Positions 8,589 to 19,028 of a DNA stretch of 32,025 nucleotides are shown here, piece by piece. The translations under genes and the position numbers were made by a program. The notes beneath the pieces were generated by a model. That model saw only the letters and a list, made by a program, of their open reading frames with translations, was not told the DNA's origin and searched no databases. The DNA lies in the NCBI GenBank assembly GCA_016783065.1, contig JADHXI010000019.1:1-32025 (forward strand), in the 5' to 3' direction. Source of the DNA: Desulfobacteraceae bacterium. GTDB taxonomy: Bacteria > Desulfobacterota > DSM-4660 > Desulfatiglandales > Desulfatiglandaceae. Every line of letters begins with the position of its first letter. Within the stretch, counting starts at the first letter, position 1.

Positions 8589-8914
8589 ATGGAACCTCGA
8601 AATCTGATGACTCCCTATTTTGATTTTCTTCGGATTTGACCTGAACGTGGCCTTTCATTCAGGCACCATCTAATTGGATGGAATTACTGCCACATTGTGA
8701 CACACCTGTCAACAGAAAAGACGCATGTCGCACAGATGATGGTTGAAGAAATTTCTCGTCTCTTCGCTCCGGTCCCTGTTCAAGCAAAGCGCAGGGGCTT
8801 CGGCCCAGATACGGAGACAAAGAGCAAGCTCAAGAGGATGGCTGCATGGGTGGCTATGATAGGGTGTGGCATTCCCGGTCAGGGATTCGGTCGCTTGGAG
8901 AGTGGTTTCCCGCG

Positions 8915-9862
8915 CTATGGGGCATCGGAAGACGGGTCCACATGGACGATTACCTCGCTGAGTTCCTCAAATTCCACCTCGAGGCACCTTTCGACATCTT
9001 TTGCAATCCCGTGCCCCTGGGTCACGGTCAGATTTCCGTCAATCACCACATGAAGGACCATTTGAAAAAGCCCACCGGACGTCCGAACCTTTAGATCATG
9101 GAGGTCAATGACTCCCTCAACGCCGGCGGCACAAAGTCTGATCTTTTCCAAAACCTCGGGTTTGGGGGCCGAGTCAGTAAACTCGCGAATGGAACCCCAG
9201 AGCACTTCGAGCCCCACTTTGGCGATAAGGAAGGAGACCGCGAGGGCCGCATAGGCATCCAAGATATGCCAGTTCGGCTTAATGAGGGCCCCCGCCACCC
9301 CCAGCAGCACCGCAACCGAGGACAGGGCGTCGGAGCGATGGTGCCAGGCATTGGCCACAAGTACCGTACTCTTGATGACCCGCCCCGTGTGAATTGTGTA
9401 GCGATAAAGGGCTTCCTTGATAACAATTGAGATCACCGCTGCGCCCAGCGCGAGACCGGTAGGGTGGTGCTCGCTATGGTGGTAGATATTAAGGGCGGCT
9501 TCCGTCCCCAAATAGAATGCTGCCCCGAGGAGCCCCATGCCAACGAGTGCGGAGGAAAGGGTTTCTAATCTCCCGTGACCAAATGGATGCCCCTCGTCAG
9601 GGGCTTTACGCCCTAACCTGAGACCCACCAGCACGACGACGTCGGTGAAAAGATCGGAGACAGAGTGGACCGCATCGGCTATGAGGGCCTGGCTGTGGCC
9701 CAAGACACCGGCAATAAATTTCAGGGCAATCAGAAGGATATTGGCTAAGGCACCGATCAGGGTGACCTTACGGCCGACTCGCTCCTGATCTCTCATCATC
9801 TGCTCTGAAACGCTCATGGGAAACCCGAATGACAGCTCTCGGGGTGCTTCAAGCCTTGCCAA
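8915..9862 (-). CDS. Cation diffusion facilitator (CDF) family transporter
   Basis: Metal-binding ADAVHSVSDLFTD and AWHHRSDALSS motifs, TM pattern, C-terminal ZT-dimer-like domain. Actual start may be about 9817. Confidence 0.88.
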   Translation of the reverse strand: MARLEAPRELSFGFPMSVSEQMMRDQERVGRKVTLIGALANILLIALKFIAGVLGHSQALIADAVHSVSDLFTDVVVLVGLRLGRKAPDEGHPFGHGRLETLSSALVGMGLLGAAFYLGTEAALNIYHHSEHHPTGLALGAAVISIVIKEALYRYTIHTGRVIKSTVLVANAWHHRSDALSSVAVLLGVAGALIKPNWHILDAYAALAVSFLIAKVGLEVLWGSIREFTDSAPKPEVLEKIRLCAAGVEGVIDLHDLKVRTSGGLFQMVLHVVIDGNLTVTQGHGIAKDVERCLEVEFEELSEVIVHVDPSSDAP

Positions 9863-10160
9863 AGAATTCCTGTAGCCCTTTGATTACCGTAACCTTTGAA
9901 TCCAGTGACATGTCATCGTCAAAGAGAAATTCCAACAGGAAAATCATCTTATAATCCACTGCTGATGTCTCATATTTCTGAAAAGAGCTGACCTTGACAT
10001 CCTTAAGTTTCTTGTAATCATCGCCTTCAAAGAGCTGGCTCTTTCCCAGAATAAGACTGATTGCCTCTTTGGCATCCTCGGCGTTTTCTAAGACAATTTC
10101 TATCCCATCCAGTTTCTTGACCGCCTTGACGATCTTTTCACTTTCAACCTTGACTTTCAT
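9849..10160 (-). CDS. Hypothetical protein
   Basis: 103-aa Lys/Glu-rich soluble ORF, MKVKVESEKIVKAVKKLDGIEIVLENAEDAKEAISLILGK...; 14-bp overlap with the CDF gene suggests translational coupling. Confidence 0.55.
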   Translation of the reverse strand: MKVKVESEKIVKAVKKLDGIEIVLENAEDAKEAISLILGKSQLFEGDDYKKLKDVKVSSFQKYETSAVDYKMIFLLEFLFDDDMSLDSKVTVIKGLQEFFGKA

Positions 10161-10260
10161 TCCGCTATCCGATCTGGGTCATTTTTTCATCTTGCTCTTG
10201 TAGAATTTGACAAGTCCCAGGACGTCTTTTGCCACAAAGCGTCCGATGAGGCCCGGACTG

Positions 10261-12606
10261 TTAAAGAGCCACACGTTCCGATCGTTCCAGAAGCGCGCTC
10301 GATTCCAGATCCACACTTACCCTCAGGCATTTGAGTCCATGGACGCCGGGGAGGTCCTCCAGTTCCAGGGACTCCACTTCGCCCGCCAGGTATCCCTCTG
10401 AACAAAGGAAGTCGATGTGGCGGCGCATCTCCGCCGCCTCTCCCGGATGGGAATAGACAATGGCGATCTTTCCCGGCTGTGTAAGCCGTTCACCCTGCCC
10501 TTTTACCACCGCCTTATCAATGCGGGACTTTATTATCTCGTGACGGGTGTCGTACGCCCCGTCCACGTCAAACCGTTTCTCATCGAATCTGAAGCGGATC
10601 GAAAGGGGGGCGTCCTGTACCAGAATGAGATGGGCCGTTTCAAGCGGCACCGCAATAGAAGATTTGAGCTGCTCTGTTTGCCAGGCCATCCCGCACGTTA
10701 CCCTGAGCTGCCAGAGACGCAGGTTCTTTAGATACAGATCGCTATAGCCCCCGTGTTCCATCAGGGATGCCCCCACATAGATCAGGTAGTCCACGCCGTC
10801 TGTCCGGTGCCTCTCAAAAAAATGGGGAAAAACAGCCTGGGCCTCCGCCTCCTCCTGATCCAGATAGGCCGCCAGATTGTTGCTCAAAAGGGAGATGCTT
10901 TCCTCAAATTCCTTTCGTCCTCGATAGACCGTACCCAAAACCGGATCAACAGCCGATTGATAGGCCTCTATGGCATGGGTTACCTTAGGGCCAAAACCCT
11001 CTAAATCGGGAAAGACCGGCTCTATTTCGTCGCGGAGAAATTTTACGGTAGAGACCTCATCCCCTGTCCCCAGCCCGGCCCGAATTTCTTGCAGCCGATC
11101 CCTGGTACGCCCGGCCAACTCCTTTAAGATAAGGAGAGGTTTCGCCTCTGAAGCCAATTGCACAACATTCAAGGAAAGGTTGAGGTGCTCCGTGAGGTCC
11201 TCTTGAATGGCACGGTTTCGCGCGGCCGTGGACCCCCGGACATCAGAAATTCCGTAGAGCGGATACACATCCTTGAACACGATAGGCGTCATCTCCGCGG
11301 ATTGCCCCGTCCGGATGTTTTCCAGGTGAGCGATCGCGGCCTTTCTGAATCGCCACTCCACGGCCGGATGAATGGCGGTGCACTTCTCCTTTATAACGCC
11401 TTGAACCCGGTTCTCCAGGTCATCCATCGCCCTCATGAGCGCCATGGCAAAAAGCGGCTGGACCTGACGCGTGATAAGTGCATCAAACGGATCCAGGTCC
11501 CCGGGTCCAGGAGACCCTAATGTCAAAGTGCCGATACAATTGTCCTGGAAAATGAGGGGGGCTATCAGAAGCGACCTGATTCCCATCTCTGAAAAGTCTC
11601 CTTCCGCCCCCCCGTCCGAATGCTCTTCAAGGAGGTCAGGAACCAGCACAACCTCCTTTGACTTTACCGCCCGTTCATGCGCGGTTCCCTCAAAGTCGAA
11701 GATGGATACATGCTGGGAGTCAGCAAAAATGCAGCTTCGCGTCATCTCGCATCCCGTATTGAGAAGGAGTATCTGATCCTCCTGAATGGCAGCCAAACTG
11801 GCTACAAGGTCTTTGCGCCGAAATAGGGTGCGAAGCCTCTGTTGAAGCCGCACAAAACCCCCTTGAGAGGCGATTGACTCTTTGTCGATGAGATCCCTTT
11901 CCAGGGCAGATAACACTTCAGATTCAGTCACGTCTATGGCCTGAATCACGGTAAAACCTTGCAGCTCAAAATCTTCCGGGGGCAGTATCTCCCGGATGAC
12001 GTCAGGTTCGGTCAGGTGTTTAAGGATCTCGACCCGATCCTTTTCCGTGAGTGTCTTTGGTCCCTCTATGGCCCTGACATCCACAAAACGAAAGTCCAGC
12101 TTCATATTGAAGTAGCGGTCCAAACCCGTTTCCGGATCCGGTACAATGCGGATTATGGGGTATTCAAGTCTTTTCTGAATTCCGTAAAATTTCTCAAGGA
12201 TAAAGAGGTATGCCCGAATGACCTTGCCCTTGTTAAAGCTCTCTTCGTCGAGGTTAACTCGACCCTTCAGCGAGCCGTCCGCCTCCACAAGAAAGCGCTC
12301 AAACCGGGGGGAAACCAGAAACGGTTTCATTGAGAAAGGAATCACAGCCCCTATGGTCTCGGTCTCCCACATGGCGGGTGAGAACACCAGGCCCATCAGC
12401 CGCTGTATCAAGTCTCGATGGCGCTCCAAAAGGGTCAGGTCCTCGATGGGACTGTTGAGTTCGGGGGCCCCTCTAAGCATCTCCTGAAGACCATCGATCT
12501 GGCAGGGAGCCCCATCTGAAGCCGATGCGATCTTGTTCAGGTAATCAATAAGCGGCTTGAGACTCAGTGTAAAACGGAAGGGGTACTCTCTTAAACTCTC
12601 CCCCAT
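10261..12606 (-). CDS. Large GAF-domain protein of unknown function
   Basis: Long 781-aa ORF; GAF-like segment (GIRSLLIAPLIFQDNCIGTLTLGSPGPGDL) and a conserved-looking VYPLYGISDVRGSTAARNRAIQEDL motif. Confidence 0.75.
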   Translation of the reverse strand: MGESLREYPFRFTLSLKPLIDYLNKIASASDGAPCQIDGLQEMLRGAPELNSPIEDLTLLERHRDLIQRLMGLVFSPAMWETETIGAVIPFSMKPFLVSPRFERFLVEADGSLKGRVNLDEESFNKGKVIRAYLFILEKFYGIQKRLEYPIIRIVPDPETGLDRYFNMKLDFRFVDVRAIEGPKTLTEKDRVEILKHLTEPDVIREILPPEDFELQGFTVIQAIDVTESEVLSALERDLIDKESIASQGGFVRLQQRLRTLFRRKDLVASLAAIQEDQILLLNTGCEMTRSCIFADSQHVSIFDFEGTAHERAVKSKEVVLVPDLLEEHSDGGAEGDFSEMGIRSLLIAPLIFQDNCIGTLTLGSPGPGDLDPFDALITRQVQPLFAMALMRAMDDLENRVQGVIKEKCTAIHPAVEWRFRKAAIAHLENIRTGQSAEMTPIVFKDVYPLYGISDVRGSTAARNRAIQEDLTEHLNLSLNVVQLASEAKPLLILKELAGRTRDRLQEIRAGLGTGDEVSTVKFLRDEIEPVFPDLEGFGPKVTHAIEAYQSAVDPVLGTVYRGRKEFEESISLLSNNLAAYLDQEEAEAQAVFPHFFERHRTDGVDYLIYVGASLMEHGGYSDLYLKNLRLWQLRVTCGMAWQTEQLKSSIAVPLETAHLILVQDAPLSIRFRFDEKRFDVDGAYDTRHEIIKSRIDKAVVKGQGERLTQPGKIAIVYSHPGEAAEMRRHIDFLCSEGYLAGEVESLELEDLPGVHGLKCLRVSVDLESSALLERSERVAL

Positions 12607-12789
12607 TTTCGACCTCCTTTTTTCCCCGGTACCCGGATAATTCTTTACAAGATCCTGCGCGCTGAGCGAAAAGTGCGTGACGGAAAAAAGGCTTTTCGTT
12701 CAGGACTGGAAAAGTTATTGATATTTTTAGCATGTTATGGCAGTTGGATCAAGACGAAACTTTCTCCCATAGGCATCAGGTAGCCCCAG

Positions 12790-13377
12790 ATGACACAATT
12801 ACGACTAACCGATGACCCCACCAGGGAATTCATAAATAAGAAGACCATCATCGTAGGTGAGATCAACACGGGTAAAACAGCTTGTTTGAACCGCATCCTG
12901 GAGAAATTATTGGCACAAGGCGAAACAGATGTTTCAATAATTGATATGGCCCCCGAAACCATAGGGGATATCGGTGGCAAGATGAGCTTGGGGAAGCTCA
13001 CTTTCATAAGATATTTGACGGCAAAGATAGTGGCTCCCAGGCTTACGGGAGGGTCTCAAGAGGAAGTTGAGGCACTGGCTAAAAAAAATGCCTTGTCGAT
13101 TGATCATATCTTACAACAGTACCTGGCGAGCCCAAGCAAAATTCTTTTTATAAACGACGTCTCTATCTACCTTCAGGCGGGAGACCTTGACAGCCTACTA
13201 TCACTTCTCAAATCCACATCCACCGTGGTCATGAATGGATATTTCGGTTATGGGCTTGGGGGAGGGAAACTGGGGGAGCGGGAGCGGCGGAAGATGAAGG
13301 CACTCCAGGAAAAATGTGACAGGGTGATTAATTTAAAAGCCGTTTCGTGCCCTTCAATTCATTCACAAACTGATTAA
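12790..13377 (+). CDS. P-loop NTPase of unknown function
   Basis: IIVGEINTGKTACLNRIL (Walker A, GxxxxGKT) and KILFINDVSIYLQ (candidate Walker B); 195 aa; 3' end overlaps the convergent b' gene by 50 bp. Confidence 0.7.
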   Translation: MTQLRLTDDPTREFINKKTIIVGEINTGKTACLNRILEKLLAQGETDVSIIDMAPETIGDIGGKMSLGKLTFIRYLTAKIVAPRLTGGSQEEVEALAKKNALSIDHILQQYLASPSKILFINDVSIYLQAGDLDSLLSLLKSTSTVVMNGYFGYGLGGGKLGERERRKMKALQEKCDRVINLKAVSCPSIHSQTD

Positions 13378-13933
13378 CCAAATTTTCATTTTCCTTTTCT
13401 GAAATCCCTTTCTTTAAATTATCCTGAACCATGGAAAAGGCGACGTCCACCATTTCATTGGCCAATGTCTTCCTCGCCAGATCCATCCGGTAACGGGAGT
13501 AGTTTTCTGCCTTCTCGATAATCTTTTGGGCAGCTAATTTCCCCTCTTCAATAATCTTTTCTCTCTCTCGTCTCCCCAGTTCAAGAATGCTTTCACGTAT
13601 TTTATCGATGCTGGCACCTATATTATCCAGTTTTTCCTGTTCCACGTCCGCAAGAGATTTGGCCTTATTAAATTGATTTCCTACCTCACTCAGTTCCTCC
13701 TGGACCTCTGTTTTGACGCCCAACAGGAAATCCATAAGCGGTTTTTTGCCATATTTTATAAAGAGGAAGACCAGGATTCCAAAATTTACCCACATCAGGA
13801 CAATGTTCCACACTTTTCTGCCGGCGCTGAGCGCCTCCGCAGCAAAGGCATCCGGACTATCCAGAAGGAAACAGATAACTGTCCCTAAAAACAACCCGCC
13901 TATCAGGCCACACCTGCTACATTTCAGATCCAA
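13328..13933 (-). CDS. atpF: F-type ATP synthase b-type subunit (b')
   Basis: N-terminal hydrophobic segment plus long charged helix (KPLMDFLLGVKTEVQEELSEVGNQFNKAK...) typical of Fo b/b'; last gene of the Fo cluster. Confidence 0.75.
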   Translation of the reverse strand: MDLKCSRCGLIGGLFLGTVICFLLDSPDAFAAEALSAGRKVWNIVLMWVNFGILVFLFIKYGKKPLMDFLLGVKTEVQEELSEVGNQFNKAKSLADVEQEKLDNIGASIDKIRESILELGRREREKIIEEGKLAAQKIIEKAENYSRYRMDLARKTLANEMVDVAFSMVQDNLKKGISEKENENLVNQFVNELKGTKRLLN

Positions 13934-14360
13934 CCTCGGGCCTCCTTCCGATCATCTTCTCCATTATCCTGTCAGCCAGTACCCCGGCTTCATCCCGCAG
14001 TAAAGGAGTGCTCTTTTCAATCTCCTTCTGGGCCTTTTTGTCAGCCTCCGTCTTTATGGATGCAGCCTGCCCTCGGAATTGCTCCAGCAATTTTCCCGTC
14101 TCCAACATCTCTTCCCGGTTCTGCTGGACCCTTTCCTTTGTGACATTTTTCCTGGCCTCATTTTCCTCTGATCGAAATTGATCCTTTAATTGGATAACTT
14201 CGTTTTTCATGTTGCCTATTTCGATCTTTGTCTTTTCCAAATGTTGTTTCCGTTCATCGATTATCTTCAGAACTGGCTGAAACAACAGCTTATTCAGGAT
14301 GAAAGCCAGGACAAGAAAATGTATGACTTGCAGGACCAAAGTCGCGTTGATACTTATCAT
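13917..14360 (-). CDS. atpF: F-type ATP synthase b subunit
   Basis: MISINATLVLQVIHFLVLAFILNKLLFQPVLKIIDERKQHLEKTKIEIG: canonical b-subunit N terminus. Internal start at 14360 preferred over ORF-track start 14456, which lies inside the c gene. Confidence 0.82.
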   Translation of the reverse strand: MISINATLVLQVIHFLVLAFILNKLLFQPVLKIIDERKQHLEKTKIEIGNMKNEVIQLKDQFRSEENEARKNVTKERVQQNREEMLETGKLLEQFRGQAASIKTEADKKAQKEIEKSTPLLRDEAGVLADRIMEKMIGRRPEVGSEM

Positions 14361-14379
14361 GTGAAAGCACCTGTTGGTT

Positions 14380-15638
<1,259 letters not shown>

Positions 15639-15640
15639 AA

Positions 15641-16315
15641 TTATTTGACCTGAACAGAGATGTAGACCAGTGTTAACATGGTGAACACAAAGGCCTGGAT
15701 AGTTCCTATAAAAAAATTAAAAAAAAGCATAAGAAAAGGTGGAAGAACCAGACTATAAATCAAATGGGAGACAACCAAAATAATTATAGCGCCACCCACC
15801 ATATTTCCGTACAAACGAAAAGAGATAGATACGACCTTAGACAATTCACCAATAACATTTAGAGGCGCCATAAAAAACATGGGTTCGCAATATTCCTTGG
15901 CGTACTTTTTGAATCCCTTGGCTTTAATGCCCGCATAGTGAGCAATGAAAAAACCCATTATTCCCAACCCAAGAGGGGTGTTAAGATCTTTTGTAGGCTC
16001 TTCTAACGTAGGAAAAGTCCCCAGCCAGTTGGACAACATAAGAAACATAAAGAGGGTGCAGATAATGGGGAAATACTTTTTGGCAAGTTCATCGTCCAAT
16101 GCGTCTTGAGTAAGGCCATGAAAAGTAGAAACAAACATCTCTCCTACGACTTGAAAGGGATTTGGCAGGAAATCTATCTTCCTTGTAGCCAAAAATGCAA
16201 AGATGATCAAAGCGGCCATGACAATCCACGTCATTAGGATTGTATACGTATTAAAAACCAGGTTAAATCCGAACAACTGTAGTGCAAGTTGAGGTATGTG
16301 AGTAATGTCTTCCAT
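15641..16315 (-). CDS. atpB: F-type ATP synthase a subunit
   Basis: GELSKVVSISFRLYGNMVGG (essential stator Arg region) and multiple TM segments. Confidence 0.93.
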   Translation of the reverse strand: MEDITHIPQLALQLFGFNLVFNTYTILMTWIVMAALIIFAFLATRKIDFLPNPFQVVGEMFVSTFHGLTQDALDDELAKKYFPIICTLFMFLMLSNWLGTFPTLEEPTKDLNTPLGLGIMGFFIAHYAGIKAKGFKKYAKEYCEPMFFMAPLNVIGELSKVVSISFRLYGNMVGGAIIILVVSHLIYSLVLPPFLMLFFNFFIGTIQAFVFTMLTLVYISVQVK

Positions 16316-16356
16316 TTTCTTCCTTATCCTGGGGTAGCTTAGTCGGCAACAAAAAG

Positions 16357-16752
16357 CTATCTTTCACCCAAAGTTGGTCTGACAATAATATGGTCAACAA
16401 ATGTCACTATCTGTACTGCAAAAATACCAACCACCACCGCAACAAAATTAAACGAAGCATATTTCAGCCCTACCACCAAAGGCACTGCCAAAATGAGATA
16501 TCTCAGCAGAATTGACATAAACCCCATTGCGTTAGCCTTTGCGCGTGACCGCCCTAATATCATATAAATAGCTTTCCCCATAAGAAAAAAGTTGATGCTG
16601 CTAAAACAGGCGCCCAACACAATTCCTTTAGCAATAGCCTTTTCATGGAAAAAGAGAAAAATAAAGGCCAGCCCAAGGGAACACGTCATGGCCCAGAAAC
16701 AGACCCTCCCCTGAAATCGACTAACTTCCTCTTTTTGATTTGCCGTCTCCAT
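16357..16752 (-). CDS. ATP synthase I-like/AtpR-like membrane protein
   Basis: 131-aa protein with about 4 predicted TMs, upstream of atpB and overlapping the preceding atpZ/I-like gene. Confidence 0.7.
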   Translation of the reverse strand: METANQKEEVSRFQGRVCFWAMTCSLGLAFIFLFFHEKAIAKGIVLGACFSSINFFLMGKAIYMILGRSRAKANAMGFMSILLRYLILAVPLVVGLKYASFNFVAVVVGIFAVQIVTFVDHIIVRPTLGER

Positions 16753-17026
16753 CCTTGCCGGTTATCTCCATTATCTGTCTGTAAACAGTATACCCCCCCC
16801 CCGCAATCCCCAACAAAATAAAGACAGTGATAAAAACCCCTTTTGTACCCAGCCATTTGTCAAGATAATAACCTATGGCAAAGCAGAAAAGGATCGAGCC
16901 TGCCATGGTCAACCCGAGTTGAGAGACGATGGCGATGTCATCCATCCATTTTCCGTGCCGTTTTAAATCAAAAAGCTTGCGCACTCGGATTCTGTTTTGG
17001 GGAAAGGGAGACCGGTTAGGAGGCAC
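16721..17026 (-). CDS. AtpZ/AtpI-like (F0F1 ATPase assembly) small membrane protein
   Basis: IVSQLGLTMAGSILFCFAIGYYLDKWLGTKGVFITVFILLGIAGGGYTVYRQI, typical AtpZ/AtpI/AtpQ-like sequence. ORF-track start is GTG; ATG at 16945 is a plausible alternative. Confidence 0.75.
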   Translation of the reverse strand: MPPNRSPFPQNRIRVRKLFDLKRHGKWMDDIAIVSQLGLTMAGSILFCFAIGYYLDKWLGTKGVFITVFILLGIAGGGYTVYRQIMEITGKDGDGKSKRGS

Positions 17027-17221
17027 TCAGGGGATATATTTATGATTTTCCAATTATTATATATAGAGCGGTTCACCTGTGACCGTTACTTTAGCTTCTT
17101 GAAATCTCAAAATTTCTATCCTGGGCAGCCTACTACGTCACTATCCTTATTCTGGCGTTACTTTATAGATCAATAGTCCTTATGTGTCAAGCCCAAAAAA
17201 CTCTACGGCCAGTTCGGGTGA

Positions 17222-17374
17222 AGACTCCAGATAACGCCGGCTTCCCAAAAGCTCATTTCCAAGATCAAGTGGGAACCTGGAACCCCCGAGGTGTTTGAAG
17301 AGGCAGATGCGGCACCGAGCTTCTACATACTCAAACGAGGCAAGATCCTGCTGGAGGTTGAACTTACCAAGATA
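17222..17374 (+). pseudogene. Remnant of a cyclic-nucleotide-binding (cNMP) domain gene
   Basis: Frame without start codon encodes ...KLISKIKWEPGTPEVFEEADAAPSFYILKRGKILLEVEL, matching the cNMP-domain consensus (xPGxxxFxEGDxAxSFYxxxxGxxxL) and running into the 3' end of the convergent dnaA gene. Confidence 0.45.
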
Positions 17375-18724
17375 TCAATTTTTCATTTCTTCCACTTTCT
17401 TGCTGAGAAAATTGACCTCATGCCTTACCCTCTTATCGGTCTCCATTTTGCGGGTTATCACCTCGGTGGCATAAAGGACAGAGGAGTGACTGCGATTGAT
17501 GGTCTCCCCGATCTTCTCAAGGGTCTCATCCGTATGGCAGCGGCATAGGTAGGCGTGGATGCTCCGTGGATGGGCGTAAATCTTTTTCCTGGATTTCGAC
17601 CTCAACATGTCGGAATCAATCTTGTAATACTTGCACACAAGCCTTTGAATCTGTTTTGATGTTATGGACCATTCACTTGAAACAAGGCTGGTTATAACAT
17701 CTTTTGCCATGGGAAGATCAATCTTGGTCTTGAGAAGTTCTGACTTGGCCTTGAGGCATTTGACAACACTCTCCAGTTGACGAATGTCCCTCTTGAGATG
17801 CCTTGCAAGGAGATGGCTGATCTCATCTGAGAGGAAAATGCCCTGGTCAGAGGCCTTTTTTGCTAAGATTCTGACCCGAGTGTCGTAGTCCGGATCGGCA
17901 ATGGTTGTAACCAGTCCCGATGTAAACCGAGACGAGAGTCCTTTGGAGATCCGGGGGATACTTCTTGGCAGAAGAGAACTGGTAAATACAATATTCTTGT
18001 TGCTGTTTGAGAGGGCATCCAGGGTATAACCCAGCTCGACCTGGGTCTTTTCCTTGCCGCTCAAGAAATGGATCTCTTCAAGGAGAAGGACATCACACAT
18101 TTTGCGATATTTGTTTTTGAACTCGTCTATTCGATTATTCCTCAGGAAAAAGACCATCTCATTGGTGAAGTCCTCTGCGGTTATATAATAGACCCGGCTG
18201 TCTGGCTTTTTCTCCAAGATGGCATGGCCCACTGCATGGGAGAGGTGACTCTTGCCCAAGCCGGTGTTGGAAAGTATTAACAGTGATTGATAGTTCCATG
18301 CGGTCCCGTGGGCCAAAGCCCTGGAGGCTGAATAGGCAAATTCATTACACGGCCCCACAATAAAACGATCAAAGGTAAAACCTGCGTTTAACTTAATCCT
18401 TCCGTTCCCTCCCTTTGGTGGTATATTCGGGAAAGTAAGCTGTTTGGAATCACGGATAAAATCAGGAGGAGAGGTCTTCCTCTTGACAGGCCTTACCTCC
18501 AAGACCACGGAACATTTCTCAGAAAGCGTATCGGTGAGTTTTTTCTCAATGATCCGCATATAATTCTCAGACACCCAATTTCGAGAAAACTTATTGGGGC
18601 ATCCAAGAAATATGGACGTATCCTTCCTGTCGATAAATGTGATGGGATGTATCCACAGGGAGAAGGTATTACCCGGCAATTCAGATCTGATCTGGTTCTT
18701 GATCTCCTCCCAAATGGCCTTCAT
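17375..18724 (-). CDS. dnaA: Chromosomal replication initiator DnaA homologue (divergent)
   Basis: MKAIWEEIKNQIRSELPGNTFSLWIHPI (domain I), FTFDRFIVGPCNEFAYSASRALAH, SNTGLGKSHLSHAVG (Walker A), VLLLEEIHFLSGKEKTQ (Walker B-like), domain IV IGETINRSHSSVLYA. Confidence 0.9.
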   Translation of the reverse strand: MKAIWEEIKNQIRSELPGNTFSLWIHPITFIDRKDTSIFLGCPNKFSRNWVSENYMRIIEKKLTDTLSEKCSVVLEVRPVKRKTSPPDFIRDSKQLTFPNIPPKGGNGRIKLNAGFTFDRFIVGPCNEFAYSASRALAHGTAWNYQSLLILSNTGLGKSHLSHAVGHAILEKKPDSRVYYITAEDFTNEMVFFLRNNRIDEFKNKYRKMCDVLLLEEIHFLSGKEKTQVELGYTLDALSNSNKNIVFTSSLLPRSIPRISKGLSSRFTSGLVTTIADPDYDTRVRILAKKASDQGIFLSDEISHLLARHLKRDIRQLESVVKCLKAKSELLKTKIDLPMAKDVITSLVSSEWSITSKQIQRLVCKYYKIDSDMLRSKSRKKIYAHPRSIHAYLCRCHTDETLEKIGETINRSHSSVLYATEVITRKMETDKRVRHEVNFLSKKVEEMKN

Positions 18725-19006
18725 TGGGGACTCCCTGTGAGTCAGGAAAGAAAGGTGAGTTGTGATCCGCTAAGGTTCCAACAAGATGGCTTGAAGATTG
18801 TGTAGACTTTCTACGTGAAAGGACGATGACCTGTCAAAAGGAATGACCGGAAGCCAACACTTAGCTTAAGGCATTTTTTTGACACACGATAACCCCCACT
18901 CTTCACAAAAAAAATCCCATATGGGTTTGTAACTCACCGAGAAAAAAGGTTAATTTTGGATGGATATTTTGGCCGCAATTTCAAAGAGTTATTGGCAATC
19001 ATATTT

Positions 19007-19028
19007 TTGTGAATAAATTTGTTCACAA
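19007..19028. promoter_or_regulatory. Inverted repeat TTGTGAA-n8-TTCACAA with DnaA-box-like arms
   Basis: TTGTGAATAAATTTGTTCACAA; TGTGAATAA (19008-19016) is the reverse complement of DnaA-box-type TTATTCACA, and TTGTTCACA (19019-19027) is a one-mismatch partner. Lies in the AT-rich region upstream of dnaA. Confidence 0.45.

Noticed and set aside
8697-9430. Plus-strand ORFs antisense to and upstream of the CDF gene
   Set aside because: They largely mirror the CDF coding sequence and have no domain-like features.
19007-19028. CRP/FNR-type operator
   Set aside because: TGTGA and TCACA half sites are 10 nt apart rather than the 6 nt expected for CRP; DnaA-box-like interpretation fits the context better, though unproven.
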